DNA of 64,000 nucleotides from Crotalaria pallida (Eukaryota > Streptophyta > Magnoliopsida > Fabales > Fabaceae), in assembly GCA_037953625.1 (NCBI GenBank), contig CM075652.1:71949501-72013500 (forward strand), written 5' to 3'. The notes beneath the pieces are model-generated. The model saw only the letters and a list, made by a program, of their open reading frames with translations, searched no databases and was not told the DNA's origin. A program made the position numbers and the translations under genes. This document shows positions 59,011 through 64,000 of this stretch, one piece after another; positions within the stretch are counted from its first letter, which is position 1, and each line of letters opens with the position of its first letter.

Positions 59011-60430
59011 GTGTTTTGTTATGTCCCAATGACGACTTGTAGTTAGCAGTAGTAGTTTAGGTTGTCTCTTTTTTTAGGATAGGTTGTCATTTTGCATTGT
59101 GGAGCTTTCTATATTTGATTACTAATGGGGTGCTTCTAGCACTATTTTTAGTTTTCATATGTGCAGGTACCTAAGTTGGGGGAGTTTCCTCCAGGGATCA
59201 TCATGTGGATACTGTGCTACAAAGGGAAGTCTCTCACTTTTGTTTTTCTTTCGTTTTTTTTTATTTTTTAGTTTAGTGTGTTTAGTTGCTTGAGGACAAG
59301 CCACAATCCATGTTTGGAGGAGTGGTACAAAAAAAGAAAAAAAATCTGAATTTGTTCCCCATTTTTGGTGTCAGTTGTGTCCTAGGTAGCGGTATGTAAT
59401 TATTATAGACTTGGTATTGTTTTCCTGATAATAAATGTAATTACTTGGTTTGGGTTTAGACTCTCTGACTGCATGATACTGGATTGCCTGAACTTTGATT
59501 TGATTGAAAACTGGTTATTTAGACAAACTGCTTGGAAATTTTGGATTAGTGAATTGACCTTTAGCCTAGTGAATAGTGATGGTTTTGAGCCTACATTTGA
59601 AAGGGGTATGCACTTGTTTGATAATTATTTGATAAGACCCCTATTTCTTTCATCAATGTGATCTTTTTGACTATGTGTTCTAGAACTTGACCAGTGACCA
59701 TTTTGAGATTGATAATTGTTTGCATACATGAACATGATTAAGGCACTTAAGATGTGTTGTTTGTGGCCTTCAACAATTTTAGAGAAATGATGTTCCCTTA
59801 GTTGCCCACTTTGTGCCTTCGAGATTTAATGATTTTCTTTGGTACCCTGCATAAATTGAATTATTGTTGTGAAGTACCTTTGAAACTTGTGATGGAGCAA
59901 TTAAGAGGAATGTGTGAAAAAAAATGCTAAAGTGAATGTGTGAAAAAAATGAATGACATGAGTTCTACTTCTCTTCCATTAAAAAAAAAAAAGAGAAGAG
60001 AGTATAATGAATGAATGAAAAAGAAAAGAAAGGATATTTGAATTGGAGTGGATATATGATCAATTGTTGCAATTGCTCCATTCGTGAATTTTAAAGGGAA
60101 ATTTTTGTGATTGCATTGATTAAGCCCTATGTGTATACCTTCCTTCTTTATCGCACCTTGATCGTTTAGTTGTGGCCCATTACAACCAAAAATTAAGACC
60201 TTTTGATTTGTGCATGTTTTCAATAATTTCAGTGGAGAATTGGTCTATGGTCAAGCATATGGTAACACATTGTCATTGTATGAGCCTGAGTGTAATAGAA
60301 TTTATAAGCCCTTGATACACATGAGAGAGATACACTGAGAGGTTGAGAGTGTTCACTATCCTTAGTTTCTTGGAAGTTTGTTTCTCTAACCAGGTTTTGA
60401 TTGAGTAACGGTTGGTGAAAATGTAAGTTC
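59011..60430 (+). other. D 3' noncoding tail
   Basis: No gene seen. A polypurine-like run near 59310 and an A-rich stretch (about 59975-60035) correspond in place to those in A's tail, and phrases such as CATTACAA...AAGACCTTTTGAT are shared with A at 51685-51715. Confidence 0.55.
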
Positions 60431-60432
60431 CA

Positions 60433-62011
60433 TTGAGAATGTTTTGATAATGACAAAAGGTTTTGAACAAGCTACAAATGTGTTGATCAAGTTCAAGCTC
60501 AACAAGCAAACAACATTCAACAACATTCAAGAAATGAAGAAGAGAGAACAAGCTCATGAAGACTTAGTTTGTGTTTAATTGTAATATTTTTAGTTTGAGT
60601 CTTTTATTTTGATGAGTTTGGGTAGATTATTTAGAGGGTAGTGAATCTCTATCAAGGTCATGATTATATCATAATTTGAGTTTTCACTTAACCTAAAATC
60701 AATAGGTGGCTTAAAGGTTTGAAAGAAAAGGTTTAGTTTTGAGAAAACAAGTTTTTAAGTGATTTGAACTATCTTAATCGATTAAGGCATGTTCTAATCG
60801 ATTAACATATTCAAAGCTACAATGCTTAATCGATTAAGCAACAGTCTAATCGATTAAGAGCTGTACAACTGGTTTTTAAAATACGTTTTTCACTTCTCAA
60901 AATCAGTTTTTAGTGCTACTAACTTTTGGGTATTCTATATAAACCTTTTCCTAATCATTGTGATTATCAAACATCATTTTCATATCAATTTTACAAAGAT
61001 CAAGCCACACTATTCTCTCTCAATTTCATAGATCAAAGCTTTAACTTTTACATTCTTTGATCAAGAATCTTTGAGTCTTTTATGTTGATATCTTCATAGC
61101 TATTGAAAGAGATTCATAGGATTGTTATGGTTTTCATTTGAGTTGTAATCTTTGCAAGAGGCAAGCCATCTACAACAAAAGAAGAAGCCTTGGTGTGTCG
61201 ATTATCATCAAGCAAAGCAAACAAATTGAAGAAGAAGTCTTGGTTGTGAATCAAGAAAAGTGAAGTCTTGTTGTGAGGTATCAACGAGCAACGTGGAAGA
61301 CTTGTTGTGTGGAGTTATCGACAAGCAAGGGTAGAGGTTAGATTAGAGGGTCAATAGGATTGCAAAACAAGAGTGTGGTGTATCTCTTGGAGGCTATCAA
61401 GAAGGGAGTCTTGAGTGGCATTTGTTTGTAATTTGAGAACTCTAATTCCTCATAGTGAAGAATCTCTCTTGGTTGAAGAGGGGACTGGATGTAGCTTTCA
61501 AGTGGATGAAAGTGAACCAGGATAAATCACTGTGCAGTATCTCTAAACCCTTAACTCTTTACATTCTTGTCATTTCATATGTTCTTGGTTGAAAACCTAG
61601 AATAGATTGATTTTTCATAAGTGATTGAATTGAATCTTAATTGTGCAAATTGATTTGGGAAAATCATTTTCATAACCTAGGTAATCAATAAGAACATTGG
61701 TGTGAATCTTTTCCGTTGAATCTCTGATCATACGTGTTAATTGATTGATTTTCGTATTCGATTGAAAAGTGATTTTTCAGTTTTTTGAATGTGCTTAATC
61801 GATTAAGGGTGTTCATAATCGATTAAGAATTTGTGTACTTTCTGGTCTTAATCGATTAAGACACAGTTTAATCGATTAAGAGCTGAGCTTTCTGGAAAAA
61901 TCATTCGTTTTGATTGTTTCGATTTGTTTCTTTCGAAAATCTTTCAAGGTTTCTTAAACACCTATTCAACCCCCCTTCTAGGTGTTCTCCTAGGGTTCCT
62001 TAGTTGTTTCA
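60433..62011 (+). mobile_element. Probable copia-type (SIRE/Maximus-like) solo LTR
   Basis: Starts near TTGAGAATGTTTTGATAATG and ends near CCCCCCTTCTAGGTGTTCTC, phrases I associate with SIRE-like LTRs. A TATA box CTATATAAACC lies at 60935-60945. Four TAATCGATTA pairs: 60775/60795, 60827/60847, 61796/61816 and 61849/61869, all 20 bp apart. Exact ends and a target duplication could not be fixed. Confidence 0.5.
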
Positions 62012-62585
62012 ACCACCAATTGCGGTTTCCTCAGAAAATTTGTGTCTGAGTCGGAGAGTTGAAGTCTTGAACTAGGTAGGTGTGTTTTGATTTAGGAGAC
62101 AGTATTGTGTTTAGAATTTTTGTTTTACTTTTGCCTGGGACATGCAAAATGCAAAGTTTGGGGGTGTGTTTTGGGTCTAACATATGATGTTTTCGTACCT
62201 AATTTGATCCCTGTTTGCTTCAGTTTTGGTTTGTTCTAAAGCAAAGTTGGAGTTTTTCCTAGGATTTTTGGGTTTTAGTGTAGGATTAGAGTCTTGAGCT
62301 TTTTGATGTGGTTTGCTCATGTTTTCAGGTGTCTATGGAGTTTGGGTTGGACATTGGATAAAGGATTAAGAATAGGCTTTGGAGACCGCGAGATCACACA
62401 AGAAAGGTGAAGATTTTACACTGCACGCCCAGGCGCAAGTACAGCGCGCCCAGGCGTGTTGGGGGTCAATCAGCTAGTTTTGGGGTTCAAGTGGCAAGAA
62501 TTGGTGTGTCAACTCAGACAGAAACGCGCTCAGGCGTGTTGTCCAGCGTGTTGGAAGTCAAGCTTTCCCAAGGACTTCAAGTGCA
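62012..62585 (+). repeat. D polypurine tract and start of 3' LTR
   Basis: AAGTTTGGGGGTG at 62153-62165 resembles the tract in A; the LTR probably starts TGTGTTTTGGG at about 62165. CCCAGG near-palindromes at 62428 and 62449 are 21 bp apart, and the CGCCCAGGCG motif links this piece to the 5' LTR remnant. It stops where different sequence begins near 62586. Confidence 0.55.
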
Positions 62586-64000
62586 ATCATTATATGGTTT
62601 TGATGATAACAAACTCAAGTTTCTCAAGTTCTTATCAAGTGCAATCACAAGATCTTCATCCTTCAAGTCCAAGCTTCAAGTTGAAGACTCAAGCAAATGA
62701 AGTTGAAGGCTCAAGCAAATAGAAGACCTTTTAGCCCTTTCCCTTAGGACATCATGTAAGGTAATGAAGTCAATATAAGTTTTTCTAAATATTATGTTAA
62801 AAGGCCAATATAAGTTTTTCTAAATATGTTTTTCATATAAAAGGAAAAGAAAAAGAAGTTTTGTGAAAATCAGTTTTTCTAACTTAGTCTTTTGTGGAAA
62901 TGCATGATGAAACAAACTCTGGATGTTTTTAAGTTAAGAAAATCCATTTTTACAAGTGCAAGAAGGAGTAATCGATTACCTGCTTTAAATAATCGATTAA
63001 CTTGGTTGCATCATAGAAAAACCAGAGAATTTGTAATCGATTATGTGAACTTGGCTAATCCATTACTTTCTGAATGAGAGTAATCGATTACCTGGATCAA
63101 GTAATCGATTAAAATTGTTGCATCATACATTTTCCAGAGGCAAAGTAATCGATTACTGCCTTGATGTAATCGATTACATGATGTTGCATCATACAAATAT
63201 CAGAGGCTCAGTAATCAATTATTAGATTAGTGGTAATCGATTATATGAGTTGCATCATACATTAAACAGAAGTGAAGTAATCGATTACATGCATGTGATA
63301 ATCGATTACTGGTTTTTCAAATGAATTTCAAAGTTTCTATTTTTAAGGTGATAATCGATTACCTCCCTGAAGTAATCAATTACCTCAAGTTTTATTGAAA
63401 AACGTGTCAGAATCATTTTGATTTATTTCCAGATTTATTTTTACATGATTGATTCTGATTTATTTTTCAAAATTCGAATTTGATTTAAGTTTTGAATTAT
63501 TTCCTTATTTGTTTTAAATCAAATCTTTGATTTTAAAACTTATTACAAAATCTTATTTTATCTTATTTTGATTTTCAAATTGATTTTAATTTGTTGTTTT
63601 AAATATTTTATTTGATTTTGATTTTAAATCTTATTTTATCTTATCTCTTTTAAAAATCAGATTTTCTCTTTTAAATAAATGAATCACTCCAACATTCAAA
63701 AAAAAAAAGAAGGAAGGATTCTGATCTTCACGCTCCATTTTTTCTCTTCTTCTCCTGGTTTTTGGTTTTAACGTTCTTATCTTTTTGAAGAAAATAAAAA
63801 CCTTGTGTTGGCCTTGTAACTCTTTTTTTTACTTCATTGCTATAGTGCTTCATTGTTGTATCTGTGTTATCTAGAACACATAATTGTTAGAGTGACCTTA
63901 TATTGTTGTATCCGCACTATTAAGAGTGCACGATAGTTGTTGTACCCAATCACGTTAACCAGTGTTTTAAAGGGGTGTGTGACCCTTAGAGACTAGAGAG
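62586..64000 (+). mobile_element. Partial LTR-like sequence, probably copia type
   Basis: Begins near TATGGTTTTGATGATAACAA, similar to the start of the LTR at 60433, and runs off the window. Contains six pairs of TAATCGATTA or one-base variants at 62969/62990, 63081/63102, 63146/63167, 63212/63234, 63278/63299 and 63352/63373, alternating with TTGCATCATAC and CAGAGG phrases. Open frames here have no recognisable domain. Confidence 0.45.

Larger units (their letters stand above)
16850..62585 (+). mobile_element. Element D: old Athila-type retrotransposon, multiply interrupted
   Basis: Host element of the nest. Visible parts in order are 5' LTR remnant, tRNA-Asp-type primer site (17761), gag (17913-18373, 21245-22089, 53199 on), protease, RT, RNase H, integrase (to 57216), a post-pol ORF (57783-58957), noncoding tail, polypurine tract (62153) and the start of the 3' LTR. 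The frame rejoins exactly across the E and A insertions once LTR and one target copy are discounted. Its own target duplication is not visible, because the left LTR is truncated and the right LTR is cut by later sequence. Confidence 0.8.

Noticed and set aside
60433..62011. Target duplication for the copia-like LTR (TTCCA versus TTCCT)
   Set aside because: Only four of five bases match and the implied LTR end is not CA; ends left unresolved.

Overview
This window looks like repeat-rich, gene-poor nuclear DNA from a flowering plant, probably a legume. The evidence is AT-rich sequence, Athila and Tekay type Ty3/gypsy retrotransposons with plant tRNA primer sites, a Helitron, and hAT, MULE and SINE elements. 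I found no convincing host gene, tRNA, rRNA or CRISPR array. Almost every coding stretch belongs to a broken retrotransposon. The legume call is an inference from general familiarity, not a search.

Layout. 1-16.4 kb is a patchwork of small elements: a SINE (1487-1691), a non-autonomous hAT (2582-3596), MULE-like fold-back elements, a MULE-type MITE with a 9-bp target duplication (13186-13830), a minus-strand Helitron (13957-15722), and two solo LTRs (F, 4279-7270; G, 8508-11753), each sitting inside an older fold-back element. From about 16.85 kb to beyond 62.5 kb lies one old Athila-type element (D). Its gag is split first by a solo Tekay-type LTR (E, 18374-21244) and then by a second Athila (A, 22090-53198). 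A's 5' LTR is split by a coding-free Tekay-type element on the minus strand (B, 22547-31997), whose right LTR holds a solo Athila LTR (H, 29425-30477). A's gag is split by a Tekay chromovirus (C, 34394-46070). Each insertion E, A, B, H, C, F and G has an exact 5-bp target duplication, so the order of events can be read directly. D ends with a decayed ORF downstream of pol and a 3' LTR piece, and copia-like LTR sequence occupies 60.4-62.0 kb and 62.6-64.0 kb.

Coding content. C keeps gag, protease, RT, RNase H, integrase and a chromodomain in one frame broken by four stops. A and D keep Athila gag, protease, RT, RNase H and integrase with several stops and frameshifts. None looks able to make its full polyprotein.

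The most unusual content is in the LTRs. (1) About two dozen pairs of 10-bp palindromes or near-palindromes (TAATCGATTA, TAACCGGTTA, CGCCCAGGCG) occur 20-22 bp apart in LTRs of different lineages. (2) All five Tekay-type LTR families carry a GTAAG donor and an AG acceptor predicting a 1.4-1.8 kb intron inside the LTR. Each predicted intron holds an array of hairpin-forming repeats about 165-285 nt from the acceptor. The array sequences are mostly unrelated, and in three families the stem arms change in a compensatory way. (3) In C, splicing that intron would place a 157-codon ORF, intact in both LTRs, behind a leader with no ATG.
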